A stretch of 64,000 nt of DNA. Source: an uncultured bacterium. Lineage in GTDB: Bacteria > Verrucomicrobiota > Lentisphaeria > Victivallales > UBA1829. Shown piece by piece: positions 41,901 through 50,384 of the stretch (positions within the stretch are counted from its first letter, which is position 1; each line of letters begins with the position of its first letter). A program made the position numbers and the translations under genes. The stretch is from contig CASFTV010000027.1 of the NCBI GenBank assembly GCA_949297765.1, positions 1-64,000 on the forward strand. The letters are read 5' to 3'. The notes below the pieces were generated by a model that saw only the letters and a list, made by a program, of their open reading frames with translations, was not told the DNA's origin and searched no databases.

Positions 41901-42748
41901 TTGATGAGGTAGGCGTCGCCATCCGGGATATAGGCGAGTTCCACGCTCTTGATTTTTGCTTCGACCATGGATTTGACATGGGACTCGTTCAGCTGGAGGA
42001 ACTCCTGCACGACCACGGACCCGTTGGAATCAAGAACGGGTTCGAAGGTATAGTAAGCCGAAATGTCGTCCTGTTTGAGGAGCTGGCCCGGCGTCATGGT
42101 CTTGAGTTCATAAGCGGAACCGATGATGTCCCGGTTGGTGTCGTAGCCGATCGCGCGAAGGAAAGTTGTAATGAGGAACTTGCGGCGTCTGCGCTTGCGG
42201 TCAAGATAAATGTAAATCAGATCGTTGATATCGAACTGGACCTCCATCCAGGAGCCCCGGTCGGGAATGATTCGATAGGAGAAGAGCGTTCTGCCGCTGG
42301 AATGACGGGTCTTTTCAAAGCAGATGCCCGGAGATCTGTGCAGCTGGCTGATGATTACACGCTCCGCGCCATTGATGATAAAGGTTCCGCGCTCGGTCAT
42401 CATCGGGATTTCGCCGATGTAGACATTTTCATTGACAATGGCGTCTTTATTTTTAAATCTGAAATCAACATGAAGGGAGGCGCTGTAGGTATTCCCATCC
42501 TTGATGCAGTCAACGATGTCCTGTTTCGGAAGGCCGAGAGAATAGGAAACGAATTCCAGGACCATCTGTTTATCGAAACTTTCGATCGGGAACACTTCGT
42601 TGAAAACTTCCTGGAGACCCTGGTTCTTGCGCTGGTCTTCTGGGACGTCGAGCTGCAGGAAGGACTTATAGGAGTCGATTTGAATACCGATCAGATCCGG
42701 TATCTCCAGCACGTCCTTCAATTTTCCGAAATTCACACGTTCAGGCAT
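38897..42748 (-). CDS. rpoB: RNA polymerase subunit beta
   Basis: Second-largest polymerase subunit (1283 residues): [34 protein letters not shown], the rifampicin-site block [91 protein letters not shown]. Asn463, encoded at 41360-41362, occupies the place of E. coli His526 in the rifampicin pocket. The frame also offers a GTG nine bases upstream, but the ATG at 42748 is preferred because AAGGTGG lies at the right distance from it and overlaps the GTG. Confidence 0.99.
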
Positions 42749-42833
42749 TGATTCCACCTTGCTATTGATTCGAGAGGAGCTGTCTTGTTAAGCGGTCCAC
42801 ATCAAAAATCGAATGATCTTTAATGTGACAAAT

Positions 42834-42918
42834 ACCTGCGGTGCAGAATCTGCTCCGCAGGTTCATTATTGAAGACACAGAAGCGGCGGGGGCTTCCTCC
42901 CGGGGATTTCCCCGCCGC
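42834..42918 (-). other. Two hairpins in the rplL-rpoB gap
   Basis: ACCTGCGG/CCGCAGGT (42834-42841 with 42855-42862) and GCGGCGGGG/CCCCGCCGC (42883 region with 42910-42918) can form consecutive stems in the 212-bp gap. Neither is followed by a T-run on the minus strand. A partial attenuator or RNase III processing site, as in E. coli rplL-rpoB, is the obvious comparison. No gene is seen here. Confidence 0.5.
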
Positions 42919-42960
42919 AACATCAAGTCTTAATAATTCCAGAAACCTGATGCGAGGAAT

Positions 42961-43371
42961 TTACTTAACCTCGACCTTGGCTCCCGCAGCCTCAAGCTGC
43001 TCCTTGATCTTCTGAGCGTCCTCTTTGGAGATGCCTTCCTTGACAGCCTTCGGAGCGGCTTCGACAAGGTCCTTGGCATCCTTCAGTCCGAGACCGGTGA
43101 TGGCGCGGACTTCCTTGATGACGTTGATCTTGCTGGCGCCCGCTTCCGCGAGGATCACGGTGAATTCGGTCTGCTCTTCAGCAGCCGCAGCCGGAGCCGC
43201 GCCCGCAGCAGCCGGAGCCGCCGCAACAGCGACCGGAGCCGCCGCGCTCACGCCGAGACGATCTTCCAACGCTTTGACGAGTTTGGAGAGCTCAAGAACC
43301 GAGAGCTTCTCAACGTAGGAGATGAACTGCTCCATTTCCTGCGAAACTTCCACATTAGCCTGTTCAGACAT
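42961..43371 (-). CDS. rplL: 50S ribosomal protein L7/L12
   Basis: Flexible stalk protein that recruits translation GTPases. It is 136 residues: an N-terminal dimerisation helix, an Ala-rich hinge ([21 protein letters not shown]), and the C-terminal domain [36 protein letters not shown]. The start at 43371 has GGAGG upstream; upstream in-frame ATG is not homologous. Confidence 0.97.
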   Translation of the reverse strand: MSEQANVEVSQEMEQFISYVEKLSVLELSKLVKALEDRLGVSAAAPVAVAAAPAAAGAAPAAAAEEQTEFTVILAEAGASKINVIKEVRAITGLGLKDAKDLVEAAPKAVKEGISKEDAQKIKEQLEAAGAKVEVK

Positions 43372-43405
43372 TATATTGTCCTCCGTTATTGATTGAACTG
43401 TTTGT

Positions 43406-43933
43406 TCAGTTTGCTTCTTCAAGCTTGTTTTTGTACGCGTTTATGACGTTGACGATACTGGAAACCTTCGCATTGAGCACACGGACCAGTCCGGTCGGCA
43501 CCGCGGCGAGCAGTCCGAGCAGCTGCGCACGCAGCTGATCCTTCGAAGGCAGGGCGGCAATCGCCTTGACTTCGGCATCGGTCAACATCGCGCCCTCGAA
43601 GTATCCGCACTTCGGAGCAATCACACCCTTCGTCGAGGTTGTGAAATCATCAATGACTTTCGCCACCGCACTTGCATCGCCCTGGCCGACAACCACTGCG
43701 GTGTCGCCCGTGATCCTGGCGTTTGCAAGAACTTCCAGGCCGTTCAGTTCCGCGACCTTGCGAACCATCCGGTTCTTCAGGACGTGGCAGACGGCACCAG
43801 CTTCGAAAAGTTTGTCCCGGAACGCATTCAGTTCCTTGTTCTTCAGCCCCTTGTAGGAAATGAAGTAGACAAACTGGGCCCCGACGATCAGGTTGGCGAT
43901 ATCATTCGCGAGCTGGATTTTTTCCGGTCTCAT
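43406..43933 (-). CDS. rplJ: 50S ribosomal protein L10
   Basis: Base of the L7/L12 stalk. The 175 residues include the rRNA-binding N-terminal domain ([40 protein letters not shown]) and the C-terminal L12-binding helix. The start touches the rplA stop (1-bp overlap). Confidence 0.95.
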   Translation of the reverse strand: MRPEKIQLANDIANLIVGAQFVYFISYKGLKNKELNAFRDKLFEAGAVCHVLKNRMVRKVAELNGLEVLANARITGDTAVVVGQGDASAVAKVIDDFTTSTKGVIAPKCGYFEGAMLTDAEVKAIAALPSKDQLRAQLLGLLAAVPTGLVRVLNAKVSSIVNVINAYKNKLEEAN

Positions 43934-44640
43934 TATGCCATCTCCTTCGCAATGTCGCGGGTTTCGACTTTCACTCCGGGAGTCATCGTCGCGGAAAGTG
44001 TGCAGCTCTGAATGTACACACCCTTCGCGGATGCCGGTTTCGCCTTGATAATCGCCTTGATGATCGCCGTACAGTTCTCTGCGAGATCCTCCGCGGAGAA
44101 GGAGAGCTTCCCGGCGGGAACCTGAACACAGGCACCCTTGTCGGCGCGGAACTCAACCCGTCCGGCTTTCGCCTCCGCGACGGCATGCCCGATCTTCTCG
44201 GTCACGGTTCCCGTCTTCGGATTCGGCATCAGGCCTTTCGGACCGAGCTGACGACCCAGCGGACGGATCTGGCTCATCGCCGACGGTGTGGCAATCAGGA
44301 CATCGAAGTCCACCCATCCGCCTTTGATCTTCGCGATGATATCGTCGAATCCGACAAAATCAGCGCCGGCCTCGACCGCCTGCTGTTTCAATGCCTCGTC
44401 ATCTGCGATGACAGTCACGACAACTTTCTTTCCTGTGCCTTTCGGAAGGGGAACCGCTCCGCGGACGGTCTGATCCGTCTGCTTCGGGTCCACTCCAAGC
44501 TTAAAGGACAATTCCACCGTCTGATCAAACTTCACCGCCGGCATCTCTTTCAGTGTCTTGAGCGCGTCGATGAGGGAGTAGACAGCCTGTTTGTCGTACT
44601 TGGCAATTTGCGATTTGTAGAGTTTGCTTCTCTTAGCCAT
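43933..44640 (-). CDS. rplA: 50S ribosomal protein L1
   Basis: L1-stalk protein involved in E-site tRNA release. The 235 residues show [57 protein letters not shown] and the Lys-rich RNA-binding face. It overlaps the end of rplK by 8 bp. Confidence 0.97.
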   Translation of the reverse strand: MAKRSKLYKSQIAKYDKQAVYSLIDALKTLKEMPAVKFDQTVELSFKLGVDPKQTDQTVRGAVPLPKGTGKKVVVTVIADDEALKQQAVEAGADFVGFDDIIAKIKGGWVDFDVLIATPSAMSQIRPLGRQLGPKGLMPNPKTGTVTEKIGHAVAEAKAGRVEFRADKGACVQVPAGKLSFSAEDLAENCTAIIKAIIKAKPASAKGVYIQSCTLSATMTPGVKVETRDIAKEMA

Positions 44641-45040
44641 CGATCACCTCAACTCCCATACTGCGAGCAGTGCCTGCGATAATCTTGATCGCGGCTTCTT
44701 CACTGCGGGCGTTGATGTCGCTCTTTTTCGTCTGGATCGTGATCTTTCCCGCGCTTTCGCGTCCGGGATTGTGAGATCCGCTCGCCAGTCCGGCAACCTT
44801 CTTGATCAGAACAGCGGCCGGCGGAGATTTGGTCACAAACGTAAATGAGCGGTCCTGGTAGACGGTGATCACAACCGGAATGATCATTCCGGCCTGCGAC
44901 TGCGTTGCGGCATTAAACTGCTTGCAGAATTCCATGATGTTCACACCAGCCTGACCAAGCGCCGGTCCCACAGGGGGTGCCGGATTGGCCGCGCCGGCGG
45001 GAATCTGCAAACGGATTTCCGCTGTCACCTTTTTCGCCAT
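44633..45040 (-). CDS. rplK: 50S ribosomal protein L11
   Basis: GTPase-centre protein, 135 residues: [36 protein letters not shown], the linker, and the C-terminal rRNA-binding domain ([18 protein letters not shown]). A candidate promoter overlaps the nusG stop at 45133-45138. Confidence 0.97.
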   Translation of the reverse strand: MAKKVTAEIRLQIPAGAANPAPPVGPALGQAGVNIMEFCKQFNAATQSQAGMIIPVVITVYQDRSFTFVTKSPPAAVLIKKVAGLASGSHNPGRESAGKITIQTKKSDINARSEEAAIKIIAGTARSMGVEVIDG

Positions 45041-45132
45041 TTGTTCCTCCGTTTCCGCAACGTGGTCAGAAAGGGCAGGATTTCTCCCACGTCACGACGT
45101 CATTATTCTATGAACGACTCTTCGTACCGAAC

Positions 45133-45138
45133 ATTATA
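45133..45138 (-). promoter_or_regulatory. Possible -10 of an rplK promoter
   Basis: A perfect TATAAT on the minus strand over the nusG stop codon, with only a weak CTGGCA 17 bp upstream as -35. The 93-bp leader to rplK holds no other clear signal. Confidence 0.35.
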
Positions 45139-45706
45139 ACTGTTCGCGAACGACCTGCCAGAATTCCAATTCCACCGGAGTCGAGCGGCCGAAAATCGAA
45201 ACTTCCAATTCCAGCTTCCCGCGCTCCGAGTCAATTTTGCGGACAATGCCTTCGAAATTCTCGAATGCACCATCCTTGATCCGTACGGTCTCTCCGATCT
45301 CGTACTGAATCTTCGGCTTCGCCTTCTCCTCCGGCTCCGCCGTCTGCATGAGAATGTAATCAATCTCCTGCTGCGACAGCGGCTGAGGACGCTCACTGCC
45401 GCCGATAAATCCGATCACTCCCTGAATCCCGCGGATGAAGTACCACACCCGCTCGTCAAGCGAACCGTCGGGCTTGTAAAGATCCATCCGGGCAAGAACA
45501 TAACCGGGGAAAAACTTCCGGACGGAAATGGTCGACTTCTTGTTGTTCTTCCGGAATTCAGAAACTTTCTCCGTCGGAATCAGCACTTCGTAAACCGGAA
45601 GAGCTGTCTCCTCCTGACGAAGCGCCATCTCAATGTTCTCTTTGACTTTGTTCTCATGCCCGGAGAGAGCGTGCAATACGAACCACTGTCCAGCGTTCCT
45701 GTCCAT
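45134..45706 (-). CDS. nusG: Transcription termination/antitermination protein NusG
   Basis: Binds RNA polymerase and couples it to Rho or the ribosome (S10). The 190 residues comprise an N-terminal NGN domain (WFVLHALSGHENKVKENIE ... FPGYVLARMDL ... GVIGFIGG) and a C-terminal KOW domain (GETVRIKDGAFENFEGIVRKID). It follows secE by 25 bp. Confidence 0.97.
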   Translation of the reverse strand: MDRNAGQWFVLHALSGHENKVKENIEMALRQEETALPVYEVLIPTEKVSEFRKNNKKSTISVRKFFPGYVLARMDLYKPDGSLDERVWYFIRGIQGVIGFIGGSERPQPLSQQEIDYILMQTAEPEEKAKPKIQYEIGETVRIKDGAFENFEGIVRKIDSERGKLELEVSIFGRSTPVELEFWQVVREQL

Positions 45707-45731
45707 GATGAAAACTCCCCTGGGATATCTG

Positions 45732-45929
45732 TCAGAATGTTATGACAAGCTGAATGGCGCGGAAAAGAATCTGATCCACTCCGGCCACAAAAATGGAAGT
45801 GATGACAAGGGCGATAATTACCAGCAGTGTCGATTCCAGCACCTGATCCTTCGTGGGCCATGTGCATTTCGTCATCTCATCGATCGTCGACCGGATGAAA
45901 GACCGTAATCCTCCGACCAGCTTTGTCAT
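45732..45929 (-). CDS. secE: Preprotein translocase subunit SecE
   Basis: Essential small subunit of the SecYEG channel. The 65-residue short form has one amphipathic helix with EMTKCTWPTKDQVLEST and one membrane segment (LLVIIALVITSIFVAGVDQI). It sits between tRNA-Trp and nusG, as in many bacteria. Confidence 0.95.
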   Translation of the reverse strand: MTKLVGGLRSFIRSTIDEMTKCTWPTKDQVLESTLLVIIALVITSIFVAGVDQILFRAIQLVITF

Positions 45930-45971
45930 GGTACCCTACCCTTCTCTTCCTTGCCTTGATGATTGATATGA

Positions 45972-46047
<76 letters not shown>

Positions 46048-46083
46048 GTAATTTTCGAATGAATGCCGCACGTTCCTGTGCGA

Positions 46084-46233
46084 TTACTTGGTCTCTTTAT
46101 GAACCGTGTGTTTGCGGTCAAACTTACAATATTTCTTCTTCTCAAGACGGCCCGGAGTGTTTCTCTTCTCCTTGGTCGTTGTATAGTTTCTGCGCTTGCA
46201 TTCGGTGCATTCCAATGTGATGATCTCACGCAT
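46084..46233 (-). CDS. rpmG: 50S ribosomal protein L33
   Basis: A 49-residue ribosomal protein: [21 protein letters not shown] ... [15 protein letters not shown]. The first zinc CxxC (Cys9, Cys12) is kept, but the second pair is reduced to one Cys followed by Lys-Phe-Asp, so the zinc site may be incomplete. The start at 46233 is set by homology; a longer in-frame ATG runs into the tuf-rpmG hairpin. Confidence 0.95.
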   Translation of the reverse strand: MREIITLECTECKRRNYTTTKEKRNTPGRLEKKKYCKFDRKHTVHKETK

Positions 46234-46258
46234 TTTTAGCTCCGTAAATCCGGATTCA

Positions 46259-46284
46259 GAAATGCGGCATTTCTGCCGCATTTC
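46259..46284 (-). other. Perfect 11-bp hairpin between tuf and rpmG
   Basis: GAAATGCGGCA and TGCCGCATTTC enclose a 4-nt loop. There is no T-run on the minus strand, so it may be a processing or mRNA-stability hairpin that separates the abundant tuf message from rpmG, or a Rho-assisted terminator. Confidence 0.6.
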
Positions 46285-46311
46285 TGATCATCCGGTCTGT
46301 TTGAATTCCGA

Positions 46312-47520
46312 TTACTTCAGAATTTCCGTCACGCGTCCGGAAGCAACCGTACGGCCGCCTTCGCGGATTGCGAAACGCTGAGTCTTCTCCATCGCGATCG
46401 GGGCAATGAGTTCCACTTCGATGGAAACCTTGTCGCCCGGCATCACCATCTCAACACCTTCCGGCAGCTTGATCACGCCGGTCACGTCGGTCGTTCTGAA
46501 GTAGAACTGAGGACGATAGTTGCTGAAGAACGGGCTGTGACGGCCGCCTTCCTCTTTGGAGAGGACGTAGATCTCAGCGGTGAACGTCGTGTGCGGGGTG
46601 ATGGTTCCCGGCTTCGCAAGAACCTGACCGCGCTCAACCTGATCTTTTCTGGTGCCGCGGAGGAGGCAGCCGATGTTGTCGCCAGCCTGACCTTTGTCCA
46701 GTTCCTTGTGGAACATCTCGACACCGGTGATGGTCGTCTTGTCGGTCGGCTTGATGCCGACGATCTCAACCACATCGCCGACTTTGACTTCTCCGCGCTC
46801 GACACGGCCGGTCACAACGGTTCCGCGGCCTTCAATCGAGAAGACGTCTTCGATCGGCATCAGGAACGGCTTGTCAACTTCGCGCTGCGGCTCCGGAACC
46901 CAGCTGTCGATCGCATCCATCAGATCCTGAATGCATTTGCACTCCGGCGCGTTCGCATCGGTCGCCTGAAGGGCGGGATACGCGGCACCTTTCACGATCG
47001 GGGTGTTGTCGCCGTCGAAATCATATTTGCTCAGAAGCTCGCGGATTTCCATCTCGACGAGGTCCAGGAGCTCGGGATCGTCCACAAGATCAACCTTGTT
47101 CAGGAAAACGACGATCTTCGGAACACCGACCTGTTTCGCCAGAAGGATGTGTTCGCGGGTCTGCGGCATCGGGCCGTCAACCGCACTGACAACGAGGATC
47201 GCTCCGTCCATCTGAGCGGCGCCGGTGATCATGTTCTTCACATAGTCCGCATGTCCCGGGCAGTCAACGTGCGCATAGTGGCGCTTGTCGCTCTGGTACT
47301 CAACATGGGAGGTTGCAATCGTCAGGATCTTCGTCGAGTCACGGCGGCCCTGGGATTCCGAGGCCTTCGCAACCTGGTCGTACGGAATGTAGTCCGCAAG
47401 ACCCTTCAGATTCTGCACATGCGTGATCGCAGCGGTCAGGGTGGTTTTGCCGTGGTCAACGTGACCGATTGTTCCCACGTTGACGTGGGGCTTCTCTCTT
47501 ACAAACTTCTCTTTTGCCAT
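46312..47520 (-). CDS. tuf: Elongation factor Tu with variant switch I
   Basis: Delivers aminoacyl-tRNA to the ribosome. The 402 residues contain the P-loop GHVDHGKTT (19-27), [12 protein letters not shown], and NKVDL. Domains 2 and 3 are intact ([34 protein letters not shown]). The switch I region (58-70) reads [13 protein letters not shown] instead of the near-universal ARGITINT. The Mg2+-contacting Thr (Thr67) is kept, but the Arg-Gly before it is Lys-Ile, and the Asn is Ala. It follows tRNA-Thr and precedes rpmG. An AGGAGG ribosome site is present. Confidence 0.98.
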   Translation of the reverse strand: MAKEKFVREKPHVNVGTIGHVDHGKTTLTAAITHVQNLKGLADYIPYDQVAKASESQGRRDSTKILTIATSHVEYQSDKRHYAHVDCPGHADYVKNMITGAAQMDGAILVVSAVDGPMPQTREHILLAKQVGVPKIVVFLNKVDLVDDPELLDLVEMEIRELLSKYDFDGDNTPIVKGAAYPALQATDANAPECKCIQDLMDAIDSWVPEPQREVDKPFLMPIEDVFSIEGRGTVVTGRVERGEVKVGDVVEIVGIKPTDKTTITGVEMFHKELDKGQAGDNIGCLLRGTRKDQVERGQVLAKPGTITPHTTFTAEIYVLSKEEGGRHSPFFSNYRPQFYFRTTDVTGVIKLPEGVEMVMPGDKVSIEVELIAPIAMEKTQRFAIREGGRTVASGRVTEILK

Positions 47521-47609
47521 CTCGGGGCCTCCTTCTGGTGACTATAATGGCTTATTGTTTACCGTTTTGCAAACGTCCGTTTCGTCTTCCTCATCGCAGA
47601 CAAAAAAAC

Positions 47610-47685
<76 letters not shown>

Positions 47686-47728
47686 ACGATTGTCTGCCGT
47701 TTCCCCGTTCAAAAGGAAACGAGTCTAT

Positions 47729-47756
47729 ACTATACAGCGTTTCCGCCACAATTCAA
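47729..47756 (-). promoter_or_regulatory. Promoter of tRNA-Thr/tuf (TTGAAT-16-TATAGT)
   Basis: On the minus strand, TTGAAT (47756-47751), 16 bp, TATAGT (47734-47729), about 43 bp before the tRNA-Thr 5' end. Confidence 0.6.
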
Positions 47757-47863
47757 ATCAACAGACGGACTTTTTATAAAAAAAATCCTCTTTCAGACTC
47801 AATTTATCCGGGACAAAAATTCTCCCGAGGCCTCCGGGAAAGACTCCGCACCGTACAAAAAAA

Positions 47864-47947
47864 TGGTGCTCGAGGGGAGACTCGAACTCCCACGGATCGC
47901 TCCACTAGCACCTCAAGCTAGCGCGTCTGCCATTCCGCCACCCGAGC
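47864..47947 (-). tRNA. tRNA-Leu (GAG), copy 1
   Basis: A minus-strand class II tRNA of 84 nt including encoded CCA: acceptor GCTCGGG, anticodon loop TTGAGGT (GAG), long variable arm, T-arm GGGAGTTCGAGTCTCCC. Its sequence is identical to the copy at 48058-48141. Confidence 0.96.
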
Positions 47948-48057
47948 ATCTCGCAGTACGGCTCCGCCGGATTCGGCGGATCTCAGGAGCTCTTTCACTC
48001 CCTGCTTTCCCAAAAATCAAATCAAGCTCCATCCCCGCGGGATTCGCATCCCGGAGA

Positions 48058-48141
48058 TGGTGCTCGAGGGGAGACTCGAACTCCCACGGATCGCTCCACT
48101 AGCACCTCAAGCTAGCGCGTCTGCCATTCCGCCACCCGAGC
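48058..48141 (-). tRNA. tRNA-Leu (GAG), copy 2
   Basis: Identical to the copy at 47864-47947, 110 bp away, in the same orientation. It is the promoter-proximal copy; a promoter lies at 48171-48198. Confidence 0.96.
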
Positions 48142-48170
48142 ATCTTGCTTTGACATTTGCTGCGTCGTAT

Positions 48171-48198
48171 AAGATACTGCCGAATTTCATTTTTGCAA
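48171..48198 (-). promoter_or_regulatory. Promoter of the tRNA-Leu pair (TTGCAA-16-TATCTT)
   Basis: On the minus strand, TTGCAA (48198-48193), 16 bp, TATCTT (48176-48171), about 30 bp before the tRNA. The rest of 48199-48340 is pyrimidine-rich with no clear signal for the next plus-strand gene. Confidence 0.5.
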
Positions 48199-48340
48199 AT
48201 TCTCTTTCCCCTCTATTTTGAACTTTTTTCCATTTTTTCTGCTTTTTCTCTTGCTTTTTCCCGCCCGGGCCGCTATCTTCCTCCAGGTTTCTACCCCGAT
48301 TTCCGGAAATAACCTCACCTTTTCCCTGGGAGCTTTGTAA

Positions 48341-50344
48341 ATGAATAAAACAAGGATCGTTCTGCCGGCGCTGACCGCCGCCCTCGCCCTCTCCGCGGAA
48401 GTGAAACTCTCTCCGATTATCAGCGATCACATGGTTCTCCAGCGCTCCTCCGCAACCGCAGTCTGGGGAACCGCTTCCCCCGGGGAAAAAATCCTCGTTC
48501 AACTCGAAAACGCCAAGGCGGGGACCGTCACGGCTTCCGACGGCTCCTGGATCGTTCACCTCGATCTCGCAGCCGTTCCCGGAAACGGGCCTTTCTCCAT
48601 GACCGTCCAGGGGAAAAACACTCTCCAGGTCCGCGATGTGCTTCTCGGAGAAGTCTGGCTTGCCGGCGGCCAGTCCAACATGGAAAAGATCATCGGACCC
48701 CGTCCCAACCAGTTCCCGTGCATCAACTGGGAAGAAGCGGTCCGCCAGTCCATCGGGAAGCCGATCCGCGTCTTCCGGGTCCCCTACAATAGCTCCCCTT
48801 CCCCGAGAAAGGATCTCCGTTCCGGAAGCTGGAAAAAACCTTCGCAGGTCAACACGCCGAAATTCACTGCGGCGGGATATTTCTTTGCGGAACGGTTGAA
48901 CCGCGAACTCCATGTCCCGATCGGAATCATCGACAACTCCGTCGGCGGCACTTCCGTCTTCCAGTGGACCGGACGGGACGCTCTGCTCGCCCGTCCCGAC
49001 ACCGCGCGGCAGCTGAACAAGCAGGATTCCGATCTCGCCGCCCAGCAGAAGTTCGTCGACTGGTGCCGCTCCGTCAAGGCTCTCTATCAGCCTTACCGTC
49101 TCCAGAGTCCGAAAACGGTTCTCGCCTCCGGGGAATGGACTCCGATTGAACTCAAAGGGACTCTCCGGCCCGCACGCGGAGTCCACTGGTTCCGCACGAC
49201 AGTCAGCATTCCGCCGGAACTGCAGAACGCATCCTTTGCCCTCCGGGGACTGAAGGTCCGCAACATGTACCGGAAAGTCCTCTGCAACGGACGGGACATC
49301 GAATATGTCGACGGTCGCCATCATACGGCGATCAGCGAGCAGGCGGTCTCCCGTCCGTTTATTCCGGGCAGAACGGCGGACGGACGTTACACGATCGCCC
49401 TCCGGCTCACCGGACCGACCCCCGACGGCGCCATCCTCGCTCCGGACGGCGTCACCCTCCGCTCCGGCAAACACGAAATCCCGCTGAAATGGGAGACCAG
49501 AACCGAACTTGTCTATCCCCCGCTCCCCGCGGGAACCGCTCCGTATCCGACGTTCGAGCCGCCGACCAACTGGACGCTCCTCCGCAACGGAATGTTCTCC
49601 CCTCTCCGCAATATGACCATTGCGGGCATCATCTGGTATCAGGGCGAGCAGGACTTCGGGATTCCGGATGCCTACCGCCGCCATTTCTCCTGCATGATCG
49701 CCGACTGGAGGAATGAATTCAAACGGCCGGATCTCCCCTTCTATTTCTGTCAGCTCCCGGGGTTCGGTCCCGTTCCCCGCGATCCGAATGCGAATCCCGC
49801 GTGGGCAAGACTGCGCAACAGTCAGCTTCTCACCTCGAAAACGGTCCCCGGGACCGCGATGGCGGTCCTGATTGACCTCGGGGAGACCTCCGACATTCAT
49901 CCCCGGCGGAAACGGGAAGTCGGCGAACGTCTGGCGGCAATCGCGCTTGCCAGGCACTATGGGCGGAAAATCCCCTTCTCCGGACCCGTCTTCCGCAAGG
50001 CAGAAACGGAAAACGGTAAAATCCGGATCCAATTCGACTTCGCCCGGGGACTGCGTGCCGCCGAAGTCGCAAAAACCTATGAAATCCGCGAAGGGAAAAC
50101 ACCCGGCATCGTCAAACGGATGAGTCCCGGAAGTCCTCTGGAGGGTTTCGCCATCCGCGGAGCCGACGGGAAATGGCGCTGGGCGCAGGCGGAAATCGAC
50201 GGAGAGACCGTTCTCGTCTCCCATCCGGATGTGAAAAATCCGACTGCGGTCCGCTACAACTGGGGCAGCACCGTGTTCGGCAATCTGACCAACGAAAGCG
50301 CTCTGCCCGCCTCCCCCTTTACGACGGAGTCCCCTGCGGAATGA
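48341..50344 (+). CDS. Sialate O-acetylesterase-like SGNH hydrolase
   Basis: A 667-residue exported esterase of the SASA family, expected to remove acetyl groups from sialic acids or other acetylated glycans. An N-terminal signal peptide (MNKTRIVLPALTAALALSA) leads to a small beta domain, then block VWLAGGQSNME with nucleophile Ser112. The chain is interrupted by a jelly-roll-like insert (about 250-370). The C-terminal catalytic Asp-His pair is in GETSDIHPRRKREVGERLAAIA. The GGGAGC ribosome site is close to the ATG. No partner gene on the same strand; the intracellular sialidase-like gene at 62120 may be functionally related. Confidence 0.9.
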   Translation: MNKTRIVLPALTAALALSAEVKLSPIISDHMVLQRSSATAVWGTASPGEKILVQLENAKAGTVTASDGSWIVHLDLAAVPGNGPFSMTVQGKNTLQVRDVLLGEVWLAGGQSNMEKIIGPRPNQFPCINWEEAVRQSIGKPIRVFRVPYNSSPSPRKDLRSGSWKKPSQVNTPKFTAAGYFFAERLNRELHVPIGIIDNSVGGTSVFQWTGRDALLARPDTARQLNKQDSDLAAQQKFVDWCRSVKALYQPYRLQSPKTVLASGEWTPIELKGTLRPARGVHWFRTTVSIPPELQNASFALRGLKVRNMYRKVLCNGRDIEYVDGRHHTAISEQAVSRPFIPGRTADGRYTIALRLTGPTPDGAILAPDGVTLRSGKHEIPLKWETRTELVYPPLPAGTAPYPTFEPPTNWTLLRNGMFSPLRNMTIAGIIWYQGEQDFGIPDAYRRHFSCMIADWRNEFKRPDLPFYFCQLPGFGPVPRDPNANPAWARLRNSQLLTSKTVPGTAMAVLIDLGETSDIHPRRKREVGERLAAIALARHYGRKIPFSGPVFRKAETENGKIRIQFDFARGLRAAEVAKTYEIREGKTPGIVKRMSPGSPLEGFAIRGADGKWRWAQAEIDGETVLVSHPDVKNPTAVRYNWGSTVFGNLTNESALPASPFTTESPAE

Positions 50345-50354
50345 GAGATTTCAT

Positions 50355-50377
50355 CCGGCGGATTCCTTCTCCGCCGG
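50355..50377. terminator. Hairpin between convergent genes
   Basis: CCGGCGGA (50355-50362) pairs with TCCGCCGG (50370-50377) between the two convergent stops. It has no T-run, so termination is uncertain. Confidence 0.4.
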
Positions 50378-50384
50378 CTCCGGC

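Noticed and set aside
48107-50224. 705-codon minus-strand frame opposite the sialate O-acetylesterase gene, running into the tRNA-Leu
   Set aside because: It is antisense to a clear exported esterase and overlaps a tRNA; composition is that of a mirrored frame.
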